Part shown: positions 52,617 through 62,441 of the stretch, one piece after another | Layout of the letters: each line of letters starts with the position of its first letter | Numbering within the stretch: the stretch's first letter is position 1 | DNA from: Erysipelotrichaceae bacterium | GTDB taxonomy: Bacteria; Bacillota_I; Bacilli_A; Erysipelotrichales; Erysipelotrichaceae | Direction of reading: 5' to 3' | DNA length: 64,000 bases | Assembly: GCA_017473265.1 (NCBI GenBank) | Contig: JAFULQ010000006.1 | Coordinates: 62,001-126,000 of the forward strand | Program-made: the position numbers and the translations under genes | Notes under the pieces: generated by a model | What the model saw: the letters and a program-made list of their open reading frames with translations, nothing else | The model's database searches: none | What the model was told of the DNA's origin: nothing

Positions 52617-53305
52617 AACCAATTATCGGAATTACCGCAAGATACACTAAAGAAGACAACGGGCGCAAAAAGTATATAGTAAATCGATATTATTGTGATA
52701 AATTAACTCGCTTAGGGGCCATCCCATTTGTAATTGTACCTCAAGAAAATGAAAACTTAGATGAACTACTAGCACATGTAGATGGTATTTTAATTCCCGG
52801 TGGAGAAGATGCGGATCCAAAATACTTTAATGAAGAATTGCATCCTTCATGTACTATCGTCGATCCAATGATTGATGAACTAGATTTACATGTTATCAAT
52901 TACTGTTTAGAAAAACACATTCCATTATTAGGCATTTGTCGTGGTCATCAAATGATTAATATTGCACTAGGAGGTTCTTTATACCAAGACATTCCTTCAC
53001 AATATCCAAATGCAATTTCTCATTCACAAGAATTTGCAGAAATTCATCCACCACATCACATCATCTATACAACGGAACATTCCATCATCCAACAACTTGT
53101 TGGTAAAGAATATCCAGTAAACAGTTTCCATCACCAAAGTTTAAAAGACATTGGAAAAGGCTTAACAGTTACTGCAACAAGTTCTGATGGTATTGTAGAA
53201 GCCATTGAAGGAGATAAGATTCTAGCTTTCCAATTCCATCCAGAAATGATGTACAATGAAAAAAGTGATGCCTTGTTCACCTATTGGATTAACACTTGTC
53301 GCTAA
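52613..53305 (+). CDS. Class I glutamine amidotransferase-like peptidase C26
   Basis: The product has 230 residues and starts at TTG (52613-52615), overlapping the ytqB stop. The nucleophile Cys is in LLGICRGHQ and the His-Glu pair in FQFHPE. The opening PIIGITARY and DGILIPGGEDADPKYF match gamma-glutamyl-GABA hydrolase (PuuD)-type enzymes. It removes gamma-linked glutamyl groups; the substrate is unknown. It shares the operon with ytqAB. Confidence 0.92.
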   Translation: MKPIIGITARYTKEDNGRKKYIVNRYYCDKLTRLGAIPFVIVPQENENLDELLAHVDGILIPGGEDADPKYFNEELHPSCTIVDPMIDELDLHVINYCLEKHIPLLGICRGHQMINIALGGSLYQDIPSQYPNAISHSQEFAEIHPPHHIIYTTEHSIIQQLVGKEYPVNSFHHQSLKDIGKGLTVTATSSDGIVEAIEGDKILAFQFHPEMMYNEKSDALFTYWINTCR

Positions 53306-53320
53306 TATAGCGACTTTTTT
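53298..53320. terminator. Two-way terminator after the C26 gene
   Basis: GTCGCTA / TAGCGAC with loop ATA, followed by six T residues. The stem covers the end of the convergent VTT gene. Confidence 0.88.
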
Positions 53321-53838
53321 ATTAGATATTTTCCCAGTAACCAAACCATCACTCCAATAGAAAAGATATTGCCATATAACTCAAAATCAATGATTTTCCC
53401 CATCGTAAATATGCAATATCCGATAATTAAACTTCTTAATAACCTCGCCACACCATCAGCGAGTAAAAAAGGTATGATACTCATCTTCATCATACCTGCT
53501 ATATACGCCAATATAAAATCGGGTAATGGTGTAATCCCACCAATAAAAATTGCAATCACCCCATATTGATCAATCAACACTTGTGCCTTATGAATTTCTT
53601 CATCACTCACAAACTTCTGAATCAATCGATACCCATAATAATACGCTATCCAATAACCAATCAAACCACCCATACAAGTACCAATCGCCCCTTCAATTGC
53701 ATATATCCAATAACGACCTGGATTACTCGCACACAAAGGAACTAATAAAATCTCTAAAGATGGCAATGGTAAAAACGCTTTTAAACAAGAATAAACAATC
53801 AAACCAATATCCTGTAATGCATACAGAAATTGTAACAT
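53302..53838 (-). CDS. VTT-domain (DedA/YqaA-like) membrane protein
   Basis: The product has 178 residues with about five hydrophobic segments. FLPLPSLEILLVPLCASNPG and GGITPLPDFILAYIAG are the paired re-entrant motifs of DedA/YqaA proteins, linked to lipid transport and membrane homeostasis. It overlaps the convergent C26 gene by 4 bases. Its ATG at 53836-53838 lies just after the NagD-type gene on the same strand. Confidence 0.85.
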   Translation of the reverse strand: MLQFLYALQDIGLIVYSCLKAFLPLPSLEILLVPLCASNPGRYWIYAIEGAIGTCMGGLIGYWIAYYYGYRLIQKFVSDEEIHKAQVLIDQYGVIAIFIGGITPLPDFILAYIAGMMKMSIIPFLLADGVARLLRSLIIGYCIFTMGKIIDFELYGNIFSIGVMVWLLGKYLIKKSLY

Positions 53839-53842
53839 GTAC

Positions 53843-54610
53843 CTATCCTTTCCAGTCAGTCATCCTTTCAACTACATACGTTGGATGAATACCTAATCGT
53901 TCAATATCCTCTTTTTTATGAATACCTGTTAACACAAAAATGGTTTCTACACCAAATTTTACCCCTAATGCAATATCTGTTTCCAAATTATCACCAACCA
54001 CAATGACATCTTCTTTTTTCATATTCATAAACTTTAATGCTTCATCTAAAATTGGTTGATATGGTTTCCCGATTTTCACACTTTCCTTATCACAAACATG
54101 TTCAAACATCGCCACAATCGAACCATTACCTACATTTACACCCTTTTCACTTAGTAAAATACGATCATTATTGGTACCAACCAATACGGCACCATTTACC
54201 AAATGTTTTACAGCTTCAGAATACATTTCATAATTCGCATTACGATTTAAACCAACAAATACTACATCTGCCAAATCATCGGTACCATTCACAATGGTAA
54301 ATCCATTATCTAATAATGCTTGTTTCATACCCAATTCACCAATATAAAATGCCTTACGACCACTATAATGACTAGAAACATACGAAACACTTGCCATCGC
54401 AGATGTATAAAAATGCTTTTCTTCAATATGTTCAAACCCCATATCCAACATATGTTGAACAGCTTGAGCAGGTGTACGAGACGAATTATTCGTTAAAAAG
54501 ATAAAAGGAATATCCTGTTCAACTAAAGAATCAATCCACTCTTTAGCCCCTTCCACAATCTTCTTTCCATGAAACATCGTTCCATCCAAATCAATCATAT
54601 AACCCTTCAT
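53843..54610 (-). CDS. HAD-IIA phosphatase (NagD-like)
   Basis: The product has 255 residues. Motif I is MIDLDGTMFHG, followed by the FLTNNSSRTP motif, the lysine in VKIGKPYQPI and motif IV VVGDNLETDIALG. This is the NagD/TIGR01457 arrangement for nucleotide or sugar phosphate phosphatases. ATG at 54608-54610 follows GTGAGGAATAGTGT. It starts 3 bases after the second Cof gene, so the two are co-transcribed. Confidence 0.95.
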   Translation of the reverse strand: MKGYMIDLDGTMFHGKKIVEGAKEWIDSLVEQDIPFIFLTNNSSRTPAQAVQHMLDMGFEHIEEKHFYTSAMASVSYVSSHYSGRKAFYIGELGMKQALLDNGFTIVNGTDDLADVVFVGLNRNANYEMYSEAVKHLVNGAVLVGTNNDRILLSEKGVNVGNGSIVAMFEHVCDKESVKIGKPYQPILDEALKFMNMKKEDVIVVGDNLETDIALGVKFGVETIFVLTGIHKKEDIERLGIHPTYVVERMTDWKG

Positions 54611-54613
54611 ACA

Positions 54614-55435
54614 CTATTCCTCACTAAAAATATACTTTTGAATCACTTCTGCTAAAACACCTTCATTACAATCGGCATTAGTCACTACATCACACATGTT
54701 CTTAACATCACTCACCGCATTTTGTGCTGCCACACTCAATCCAGCAACCTTCAACATCGCCACATCATTGTAGTTATCACCACAAACAATGACTTCTTCA
54801 ATTGGAATATTTAACATATTCGCCAACCAGATTACCGCTTTTCCTTTATCCACACCCTTACGATTGAACTCCATATAACGATTACTAGAATAACTGACTT
54901 CAATATCCTTTGTTAAATGCTTCATCTTAGGTTCTAACGATTTTAAATACTCCGTATCACGATTCATATACAATATTTTAACAATCGGCGTATCCTTCAA
55001 AAACGATACATCTGCACTATCTAAATATACAAACTTCCCTGTAATATGATTTAAAATATTTTGTTCATAATCATTCACATTGTATACATACACTGCATCC
55101 TCCGTAAACAATTCTACACACACATCACAAGTTGTCGCAAATTGCATAATACCTTCCATATCTTCAAAAGGCATACCATCAAAATGCAACATCTTATTTT
55201 GATAGTTTTCTGTAATCATAGCCCCATTACCACTAATTACATATTCCTTTTCTACATTATATAACGCTAAATCTTGTAATATATCTGAAATCATTGCATA
55301 AATACGACCAGTAGCAGGCACAAAATAAACACCTTTTTCTCTAGCCTTTTTGATCCACTTAAGATTCTCACTACCTACTTTATGCTGACTATTTAATAAA
55401 GTTTCATCCAAATCACTTACAATCATTCGATACAT
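54614..55435 (-). CDS. Cof-type HAD phosphatase (second copy)
   Basis: The product has 273 residues from the ATG at 55433-55435, which follows GGGGGATTTGTA. Motif I RMIVSDLDETLLNSQHK has Asp-Glu-Thr in place of the usual Asp-Gly-Thr. Motif IV VCGDNYNDVAMLKVAG is normal. It belongs with the Cof/HAD-IIB family and is paralogous to 45539-46354. It heads a short operon with the NagD-like and VTT genes. Confidence 0.93.
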   Translation of the reverse strand: MYRMIVSDLDETLLNSQHKVGSENLKWIKKAREKGVYFVPATGRIYAMISDILQDLALYNVEKEYVISGNGAMITENYQNKMLHFDGMPFEDMEGIMQFATTCDVCVELFTEDAVYVYNVNDYEQNILNHITGKFVYLDSADVSFLKDTPIVKILYMNRDTEYLKSLEPKMKHLTKDIEVSYSSNRYMEFNRKGVDKGKAVIWLANMLNIPIEEVIVCGDNYNDVAMLKVAGLSVAAQNAVSDVKNMCDVVTNADCNEGVLAEVIQKYIFSEE

Positions 55436-55485
55436 ATACAAATCCCCCACAACTATTAGTCTAACATACTTTTAAACAACAAAAA

Positions 55486-55505
55486 AGGAAAGTTCAACCT
55501 TTCCT
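55486..55505 (-). terminator. Terminator of the zinc-ribbon/lipoprotein operon
   Basis: AGGAAAG / CTTTCCT with a 6-base loop and a run of T residues on the minus strand. Confidence 0.88.
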
Positions 55506-55515
55506 CTTTCTAAAA

Positions 55516-56079
55516 CTATTGACTATTTCGCAAGCTTTCCATCATTTGTTGTAATTGCTCAGAATTAATTTCCTCTCCACCATTTAATTCTTTTAAATCT
55601 TCCATCATATCCATTAATTCTTGCAATTCATTACCAGTAAATCCTTCTAACATTTGCCCAATTTCACTATCTTCATCAAACTCAAATCCACCAGTTTCAC
55701 TAATACGAATACCATTTTCTTCCATTACTTTAGTTACAACCACTTTCGCAACCAATCCAATCGCAAAGGAAACAAGCAAACCTATTACAATCAAAATAAC
55801 TGATGCTCTTGCAAAATTACGCTTATTAATCTTACGACATCCTCCAAGCGCCCAAACAAGTAACAAAATCCACCCTAAAACAGGAATACACATCAATAGC
55901 ATAGCTCCCAAAAATTCCCAAGTAGATACGATTGCATATTTACTGTTTTTTTCCGGTTGCTCATCTACAATCTTTTTAGATGGTATTAATGGTTTTCTTT
56001 CAAATTCTGTGCCACCACAAGATGTACAAAATTTAACATCGTCCTCAACTTCTACATGACATTGTTTACATATTTTCAT
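55516..56079 (-). CDS. Zinc-ribbon membrane protein, 187 aa
   Basis: An N-terminal zinc ribbon reads MKICKQCHVEVEDDVKFCTS C (CxxC...CxxC). Two membrane segments follow (LGAMLLMCIPVLGWILLLVW, ASVILIVIGLLVSFAIGLVA), and the C-terminal third is acidic and outward-facing (EIGQMLEGFTGNELQELMDM). Such zinc-ribbon membrane proteins are common in Firmicutes with unknown roles. It is the last gene of the operon, 18 bases after the metallophosphoesterase. Confidence 0.85.
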   Translation of the reverse strand: MKICKQCHVEVEDDVKFCTSCGGTEFERKPLIPSKKIVDEQPEKNSKYAIVSTWEFLGAMLLMCIPVLGWILLLVWALGGCRKINKRNFARASVILIVIGLLVSFAIGLVAKVVVTKVMEENGIRISETGGFEFDEDSEIGQMLEGFTGNELQELMDMMEDLKELNGGEEINSEQLQQMMESLRNSQ

Positions 56080-56097
56080 AACATTAACCTCTTTCTA

Positions 56098-57561
56098 CTA
56101 TAAAATTTCTACTCGTTTATTTGTTGTTTTATCTAAGTGTTGATGATTCATCAAGTATTCTTCAATTACATCTCTAGTGGATGTTGAAACAACGGTAATA
56201 GCCTTATTCTTCTTAATTTCTTCTAAAGAAATATCAAAGAAATCTTCAAAATTTAAATAATGATACTTTTCTAAACCAACTTTAAATAATTGTTCATCCG
56301 CAATTGATTGCTCATTATATATGAATGTAGTAATCTCTTTCTTATCTTTTTGATAGATAATTTTAAATCCTTTTGATAATTGATAAAACTCTGTGTGCTC
56401 ACCTGATAACGCTTCATCTCTTAACATAAACGTTAACATATGCTTTAATTGAGCTCCAGTTACAGTTAATAAATAGATTGGATCATCATATGGCATACAT
56501 TCTGTTAAATCTTTATAAGTAATAATTGGCCCAATTTCCTTAACACGCAATCCTCCAGAACCTAATAACATCAAATCCAAGGTTAAACTTTCCTTTAAAA
56601 TATCAGAGAACAAATTACCTAATTCAGTCTGCGTATTTCTGATTGGATGGGTCAGTTTTTGACGCAAACGAGTAACAATTCTGCCATATTTCTTATCTGT
56701 TTCTTTTTTATAATCATTAATAATTGTTTCAATCATTTCATCCTTTGGACAGTTTTCATCAGTAATCGGAACACATTTCCATGTATAGTTTTCAATCTTA
56801 TTTTCTTGAGTATCAATCACTAAATCAAATCGTCCAATTAAATCAGTGCCTGTTCCTGCTTGAACAATTACAATATCATTTACAATTTCCGGTTTTTCTA
56901 AAACTGTATGTGTATGTCCACCAATAATGATATCTACTCCCCATGCTGGATCTAATAATTGCGCTAATTGTTTATCTTCTTCAAAACCAATATGCGTTAA
57001 TAAAACTGTCAAATCAACGTCAGTCGCATTATACGCATTGCATATTTTACCTATTTCTTTAGCAGCTTCATGAATATCAACAAATGATCCGATTAATGCC
57101 TCTTTTTTGGTTTGTGCAATTACTTCTTCTGTAATAATCCCAATGAACAATACTTTCATTCCACCAATTTCAATGACAGCATGCGGTTTAAATAAACGCG
57201 CATAATTAGATTTAATATATAAATTCGCATTAATGATTGGAAACTTTGCACACTTCTCTAAGAACAATAAATGTGCTACTCCATAATCCACTTCATGATT
57301 GCCTAATGTTGCGATATCTGGGGATAGTGCATTCATAATTTCAATGGTACTTAAGCCACGATATTCGGTATCAATGATATTACCTTGAAACATATCTCCC
57401 GCTATACAATATAATGTATTTTCATGTTCTTGTCTAACTTTATCAATATAACCGGACAAACGGCTAACGCCTCCAACTAATTGATCCGCCACATTCTCTT
57501 CGTAAAAATCTCCATGCATATCATTTGAATGAAGAATTTTTAATTGTTTATATCGATTCAT
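56098..57561 (-). CDS. 5'-nucleotidase/metallophosphoesterase (UshA-like, no signal peptide)
   Basis: The product has 487 residues. Metal ligands are in ILHSNDMHGD, IAGDMFQGN, LGNHEVDYG and IGGHTHTV, the UshA/CD73-type metallophosphoesterase set, followed by a C-terminal 5'-nucleotidase domain (LTVTGAQLKHMLTF). It has no signal peptide, so it should act in the cytosol on nucleotides or cyclic nucleotides. The ATG overlaps the stop of the TPR lipoprotein gene (ATGA). Confidence 0.93.
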   Translation of the reverse strand: MNRYKQLKILHSNDMHGDFYEENVADQLVGGVSRLSGYIDKVRQEHENTLYCIAGDMFQGNIIDTEYRGLSTIEIMNALSPDIATLGNHEVDYGVAHLLFLEKCAKFPIINANLYIKSNYARLFKPHAVIEIGGMKVLFIGIITEEVIAQTKKEALIGSFVDIHEAAKEIGKICNAYNATDVDLTVLLTHIGFEEDKQLAQLLDPAWGVDIIIGGHTHTVLEKPEIVNDIVIVQAGTGTDLIGRFDLVIDTQENKIENYTWKCVPITDENCPKDEMIETIINDYKKETDKKYGRIVTRLRQKLTHPIRNTQTELGNLFSDILKESLTLDLMLLGSGGLRVKEIGPIITYKDLTECMPYDDPIYLLTVTGAQLKHMLTFMLRDEALSGEHTEFYQLSKGFKIIYQKDKKEITTFIYNEQSIADEQLFKVGLEKYHYLNFEDFFDISLEEIKKNKAITVVSTSTRDVIEEYLMNHQHLDKTTNKRVEIL

Positions 57562-60074
57562 TTTACCACCCCATTTACTTGTCTAGTAAATTCCATACCT
57601 GCTATATTAATCTTTATTTTTGTTGTTGAATTTAATGAATTTGAAAGATTACCATTATGTCTAGATGATTTAGTCTCTGTTTCTACCGCCCCAGAAATAA
57701 GCCCCCAACCTCCTCCATATGAGGTTTTGCGAACTCTTGATACATCCACTAATTCACCATCCGCATTATAGGTATAGACAGTACCACTGGTTACACTTTC
57801 TTCATAAGATGGTAGACCCCCCATTGCCTGTCCTTTCGCAAAACGATGTAATCCACTAAGTTTGCTAGCGTCTTTTCCATCGCCTACAAAGCCAAGAACT
57901 CCGCTAATATTATTAGCCAATTGACTTACCCCTGATAAGAATGTATGTGTTTTGGTTAATATTGCTTCAGTTGTTTCTCCTGTTTTTGAATTTCTCTCAT
58001 ACATAATGTCATGTCCAAAAGCTCCATATCCATACGTCAAATTATCACCATTCATACCAATATATACTTGTATAGGACTTAATGGTGGTAAGCCAAGTGT
58101 ATATGATTGTCCCCACTCTTGTTTTTCTGCTTGTGCCTTTGCCCATTTTGCTTCGATTGCTCGTGCTTCAATTTCTTTTGATTGAATATTGCTTTGAATT
58201 GAATATTGCTGATTTAAAGCATAATTGTAATACCATATTTCCATTTCAAACATATTTACATCCTCTATTTCGGCACCAGCCATTCCTAGAGGAATAACAA
58301 TTCCTTCTTCATTAATGGTATATAACACACGTTTTTCAAATCCTATTCGTGCTTTATCATTTGTTGTATAACCAAGAATTGCATTCATGCGTTGATAGTA
58401 TTCTTCTAATAATGGTTTTGTTATGGATTCATACCCTTGAATCTTCGCCAATTCCATTTTGATTAAAGCATCATGCCACATATCTCTTGCTGATTTAGCT
58501 GTTTCTATTTGCAACAACAATGTTTGTTCCATATATTCCGGAGCATTCTCAGCTAACCATAGTGCTTTTTCTTCAGCTATCGCCATCCAATCTGTACTAC
58601 TGTCAAATGGTGCAACTAATAATGCGCCTGTAGCCAAATAACCATTTTCAGCAACTTCTTGGTCCCATTTTGCAATTTGTGCTTCAACAGGTTCGTATAA
58701 TTCTTCGTAATCTTGCCAATATTGATTTTTTATGCGTTCAACTTCTTCACTCCATGCGCGTGATCCACACTTATTTTCAATTTCAAACTCATAAAATAAC
58801 ATATGAAATCTTAATAAAAATACATGTCTTGGATCATCCGTATACGCAGAGCCTTCATAATATTTATAATCACCATATAGATCTTCTATTTGCTTACGAA
58901 TTTGGCTAGCTTGATCCGCATAACTTTGTTGTGCAGTTAAAGCCATCGTAATATCTTGAGCTGGATGCGGTAAATTTACCTGATGTTCAATAGTATCTCT
59001 TCCATCACTAGTAGTTCCATAACTCGCTGCTTCCATAAAGATATCCAAGTGTTCTTTAGTAATTATCATTCTGTCATAGTTTTCCATGACTTCTTTGGTA
59101 TAAATATATAGCTCATTCATCAACTTTGTTGTTAATTCTGTCCAACATGTTTTAGCAGAACGAAAGAGTGATTCAATAAATAAGTCCCCATTCCCTTGAT
59201 TTGCATAGATACATGCCTGCAATAAATGCGCCAAACCAAAATCGCTTTGAGATGCAATAGCGACATCTGTATATACTAATGCGGTATTCATGTCACCTAA
59301 TTCATAGCAACACTCTGCCATATTAGTAAGAATCACTGGATTATTTGGGTCTGCTTCATCTGCAATTGACAACCAAGTTAAAGCTTCTTTGTATTGTTGT
59401 TGATCCATCAATAATGAACCATAATTATTTAACAAATAACTCGTTGGATATAATAAACACGCCGCTGCCATAGCACTTAATAAATTACCATCTACAGTAC
59501 TCGAAGCTTGTTGTAACGCTGCATAGTCTGCTAAATTGTATAAATACAACGCTCTAGTTTCATCATCTAAAGGTTCTAATTCTTTAGATAAATAATAAAT
59601 ATAATAATCGACACTATTTGCTTTATCTCTTTCATCATTAATAGGTTTCACTTTGATATAAGCAGTTGCTACTTTATCTTCACTAGTTGCTGTAATAATA
59701 CATTCGCCCGCTTTTTTAGCTGTAAAACGAATTATCTTTTTTGCTGTTTCATATTCAATAATCGACGCATCACTCACAGTAAATTCTGTTTGTTTTCCAC
59801 TAATAAATGGTGTCCAACTATCATCTTCTTTTTCTTCTAAAACAAAACTAACTGTATAATCTTCTTCATTTAATTCATATTGAACATCGTCTTTTTTAGC
59901 AGTTAATAATTGCACTATCTCCTTATTAGCACCAATTGATTTTTCATTTAGTTCTTCTTGCACTTCTTGTTGTTCATGAAATATTTCTTTTGCATTTTGT
60001 GTTTCACTATTTGTTTGTGAACATCCGGTCACCATAAAACAACAAGCTATAAGAATACAAATTATTCTCTTCAT
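57558..60074 (-). CDS. Large TPR lipoprotein, 838 aa
   Basis: The leader KRIICILIACCFMVTGC ends in a lipobox cysteine near 18. Residues about 70-140 look like a bacterial Ig-like fold (IIRFTAKKAGECIITATSED). TPR-like repeats cover about 200-310 (LLNNYGSLLMDQQQYKEALT, LTNMAECCYELGDMNTAL). The rest is helical with a C-terminal GGGWGLISGAVETE stretch. It is probably anchored outside the membrane and works with the neighbouring lipoprotein. No function is known. Confidence 0.85.
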   Translation of the reverse strand: MKRIICILIACCFMVTGCSQTNSETQNAKEIFHEQQEVQEELNEKSIGANKEIVQLLTAKKDDVQYELNEEDYTVSFVLEEKEDDSWTPFISGKQTEFTVSDASIIEYETAKKIIRFTAKKAGECIITATSEDKVATAYIKVKPINDERDKANSVDYYIYYLSKELEPLDDETRALYLYNLADYAALQQASSTVDGNLLSAMAAACLLYPTSYLLNNYGSLLMDQQQYKEALTWLSIADEADPNNPVILTNMAECCYELGDMNTALVYTDVAIASQSDFGLAHLLQACIYANQGNGDLFIESLFRSAKTCWTELTTKLMNELYIYTKEVMENYDRMIITKEHLDIFMEAASYGTTSDGRDTIEHQVNLPHPAQDITMALTAQQSYADQASQIRKQIEDLYGDYKYYEGSAYTDDPRHVFLLRFHMLFYEFEIENKCGSRAWSEEVERIKNQYWQDYEELYEPVEAQIAKWDQEVAENGYLATGALLVAPFDSSTDWMAIAEEKALWLAENAPEYMEQTLLLQIETAKSARDMWHDALIKMELAKIQGYESITKPLLEEYYQRMNAILGYTTNDKARIGFEKRVLYTINEEGIVIPLGMAGAEIEDVNMFEMEIWYYNYALNQQYSIQSNIQSKEIEARAIEAKWAKAQAEKQEWGQSYTLGLPPLSPIQVYIGMNGDNLTYGYGAFGHDIMYERNSKTGETTEAILTKTHTFLSGVSQLANNISGVLGFVGDGKDASKLSGLHRFAKGQAMGGLPSYEESVTSGTVYTYNADGELVDVSRVRKTSYGGGWGLISGAVETETKSSRHNGNLSNSLNSTTKIKINIAGMEFTRQVNGVVK

Positions 60075-60086
60075 GCTTTTGCCTCA

Positions 60087-61490
60087 TTAATAGAACATAG
60101 ATTCCGTTTCTGAAGCAACAACAAAATCCACACCATTTACATTTCCATCATAATTGAAATAACATCCATAATAGTAATTTCCATACTTAAAGATGGTTAC
60201 ATAATCCCCTTCAGTGGTTCCATATGGATATTCATCCCATTCTGTATAACCTTGATTTCTTAATGTATCAATATATGCATCATATTGATCTCTACTTACG
60301 CCTTGATATGACACCCATAATAAAATATATGGTGGAACTTCTTGATTCCCTTTGCCTGAAAAATCATATGTAAAATCAATTTCATTAAAATCTTCATCAT
60401 ATGCATAAATGATTCCATCATTAGCATCTTCATATTCAAATAATCCAAATGTTGGCATTAACACGCCTTCAAATTGTTGAGGGTATTCATAATCTAGTAT
60501 TGTCATATTACAATATACATTCCAGTCATAACCTTCTCTATCACTTTCATATAATACGTAATATAAATATACTGAACCATCTGTTAATGTAGCGTAAATA
60601 TGATTATTGTCTTCTTCTTTATTGCCAATATATCCATTATCTTGCAATGCTTGTTCAAATTGTAGCAATTGATCATTTGTTGCATCAAATGTTAATTGCC
60701 ATTGCTCAAAATTATAGTCATCAAAATATAAATCGCCAACTCTAGCACCTGATAAACGGTTTTCACATCCTTCAGCATAGTACCAAGTATCCTCTACCTT
60801 TACTCCAGGAATTTCTTTAGGGAAACTTGTAGGTAATACCTCACTATCCCATACACCATCTATGAAACCATAATCTTCTTTCCATACCCATCCTTCAGGT
60901 CCTTTTCCATCTTGTGGAAGATAGTCGGTAATATCAATTTCCAAATCCAAAGTAACATAACATAATGACAATTCTGCATTTTGTCCATCAATATTCAAAC
61001 TAAATTGCACATGCTTGTCTTTGTAATCATATAGCCACATAACTGAATAGAAAGAGTCAAAATAGGTAGCTTCACTATTAAAGCACGTTTCAAAATCTGT
61101 GTACGACGTTCCTTTTGAGATTGCTAAGGTATCCCAATCAATATTTTGTTGATATACTCCACCAATTTTTAGACATTCATTAAAATACGACTCAATAATT
61201 TCTTTACCATTTATTTCTTCATCATATGTATATTGAATATCTACATTATTTACTTTATTTGGGCTTGTTGCTTTAGTAATTGTAAATTTTAGTTCTTTAC
61301 TCATTTCTAATCCAAAGGCATCTTTTAATACAGCTTCATAATTGCTATCTGAAATATTTGCTATCGTAACTTCAGATTGTTTGTTTGTATCATTATCTCT
61401 AGTAGGCATATTAGCATCTTTATTGTCATTATTATTTGAACATGCTACTAAACATAGAATGATTGCAATTAAACTAATTATTCTCTTCAT
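60087..61490 (-). CDS. Lipoprotein with repeated domains, 467 aa
   Basis: The leader KRIISLIAIILCLVAC carries a lipobox cysteine at about 17, followed by a polar asparagine-rich linker. The mature part is acidic and aromatic (NIDWDTLAIS, GWVWKEDYGFIDGVWDSEVL, YYYGCYFNYDG). The stretch WQLTFDATNDQLLQFEQALQ resembles YVTFNTDFAAQAAIKQYGAV in the zinc-ribbon protein of the same operon, suggesting a shared domain. It lies 12 bases before the TPR lipoprotein gene. Confidence 0.82.
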   Translation of the reverse strand: MKRIISLIAIILCLVACSNNNDNKDANMPTRDNDTNKQSEVTIANISDSNYEAVLKDAFGLEMSKELKFTITKATSPNKVNNVDIQYTYDEEINGKEIIESYFNECLKIGGVYQQNIDWDTLAISKGTSYTDFETCFNSEATYFDSFYSVMWLYDYKDKHVQFSLNIDGQNAELSLCYVTLDLEIDITDYLPQDGKGPEGWVWKEDYGFIDGVWDSEVLPTSFPKEIPGVKVEDTWYYAEGCENRLSGARVGDLYFDDYNFEQWQLTFDATNDQLLQFEQALQDNGYIGNKEEDNNHIYATLTDGSVYLYYVLYESDREGYDWNVYCNMTILDYEYPQQFEGVLMPTFGLFEYEDANDGIIYAYDEDFNEIDFTYDFSGKGNQEVPPYILLWVSYQGVSRDQYDAYIDTLRNQGYTEWDEYPYGTTEGDYVTIFKYGNYYYGCYFNYDGNVNGVDFVVASETESMFY

Positions 61491-61513
61491 TTGGCATCCT
61501 CCCTAATAACCTA

Positions 61514-61544
61514 AAAGCGATTGGCAACATCAGCCAACCGCTTT
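61514..61544 (-). terminator. Hairpin between zinc-ribbon and lipoprotein genes
   Basis: AAAGCGATTGGC / GCCAACCGCTTT with one mismatch and a 7-base loop; only four T residues follow on the minus strand. Probably partial termination inside the operon. Confidence 0.65.
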
Positions 61545-61553
61545 GGTTGCTTT

Positions 61554-62438
61554 TTACTTCTTGAATAATCCTTTAAGTGCTCCAAAACCTTCTTTCAAAT
61601 CATCCAAATCCATTTTCTTTTCTTCTGGTTTAACATAATTAAATCCACCTGTTGGTTCTTGAATATTGAAATAAATAGTTGGACAGTCACTATCACCATC
61701 AAAACAATGTTCTAAATCAACATGATAACATTGGCCATTTACCATTTTATATAAATGACATTCTGTAGGATATTGACCTGCTGTTGTAAAACCATTTTCT
61801 TTTAATACTGCACCATATTGTTTAATAGCCGCTTGAGCCGCAAAATCCGTATTAAAAGTTACATAGAATCTTACATACTCACCTTCACATTCTAAACAAG
61901 GTTCCTTACCGCCTAAATCCCATTTAGGATAATTTGCTAGATGTGCATCCCATAACGCCCACACTTGAGCATCTCTTTGTGCTTGTTGTTGTTCTTCTTG
62001 AACAGCTAATGGTAATTTCGTACCACATTCTGCACAGAATCTTGTACCCACATCATTTTGTTTTCCACAACTTGGACATACAGCACCTTGTGCCAATGTT
62101 TCTTCAGGTAATTGTGTTCCACAAGTTGGACAGAATTTCTTGTCAGCAGAAACTGGTTGTCCACATCCTGGACACATTTTTACATTTTTACCAACTTCAG
62201 TCGCATATCCCATTACTGTTTTTTCTAAGTTTGCGAAAGCACCTTCTAATCCACCAAACACAGATGTTTTCGCTTCTTCTTTTTGTGCTTCTTTTTCAGC
62301 AACTTGTTCAATCGTAGAAGCTGCTTTATTAACAATTTGTGTAGCGGCTGGTTCAACTACTTCTTTAACTGCATCCCCAATCGCATCTCCAATTCCCTTA
62401 CGAATACTATCTTTTACCATATTTTTAAGAAAACTCAT
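61554..62438 (-). CDS. Double zinc-ribbon protein, 294 aa
   Basis: Two zinc ribbons occupy residues about 88-140 (CPGCGQPVSADKKFCPTCG and CPSCGKQNDVGTRFCAECG). The first 85 residues are helical (NMVKDSIRKGIGDAIGDAVK). The C-terminal domain (WDAHLANYPKWDLGG, YVTFNTDFAAQAAIKQYGAV) resembles part of the 467-aa lipoprotein. No membrane segment is seen. It starts 3 bases after the preceding zinc-ribbon gene. Function unknown. Confidence 0.88.
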   Translation of the reverse strand: MSFLKNMVKDSIRKGIGDAIGDAVKEVVEPAATQIVNKAASTIEQVAEKEAQKEEAKTSVFGGLEGAFANLEKTVMGYATEVGKNVKMCPGCGQPVSADKKFCPTCGTQLPEETLAQGAVCPSCGKQNDVGTRFCAECGTKLPLAVQEEQQQAQRDAQVWALWDAHLANYPKWDLGGKEPCLECEGEYVRFYVTFNTDFAAQAAIKQYGAVLKENGFTTAGQYPTECHLYKMVNGQCYHVDLEHCFDGDSDCPTIYFNIQEPTGGFNYVKPEEKKMDLDDLKEGFGALKGLFKK

Positions 62439-62441
62439 ACA

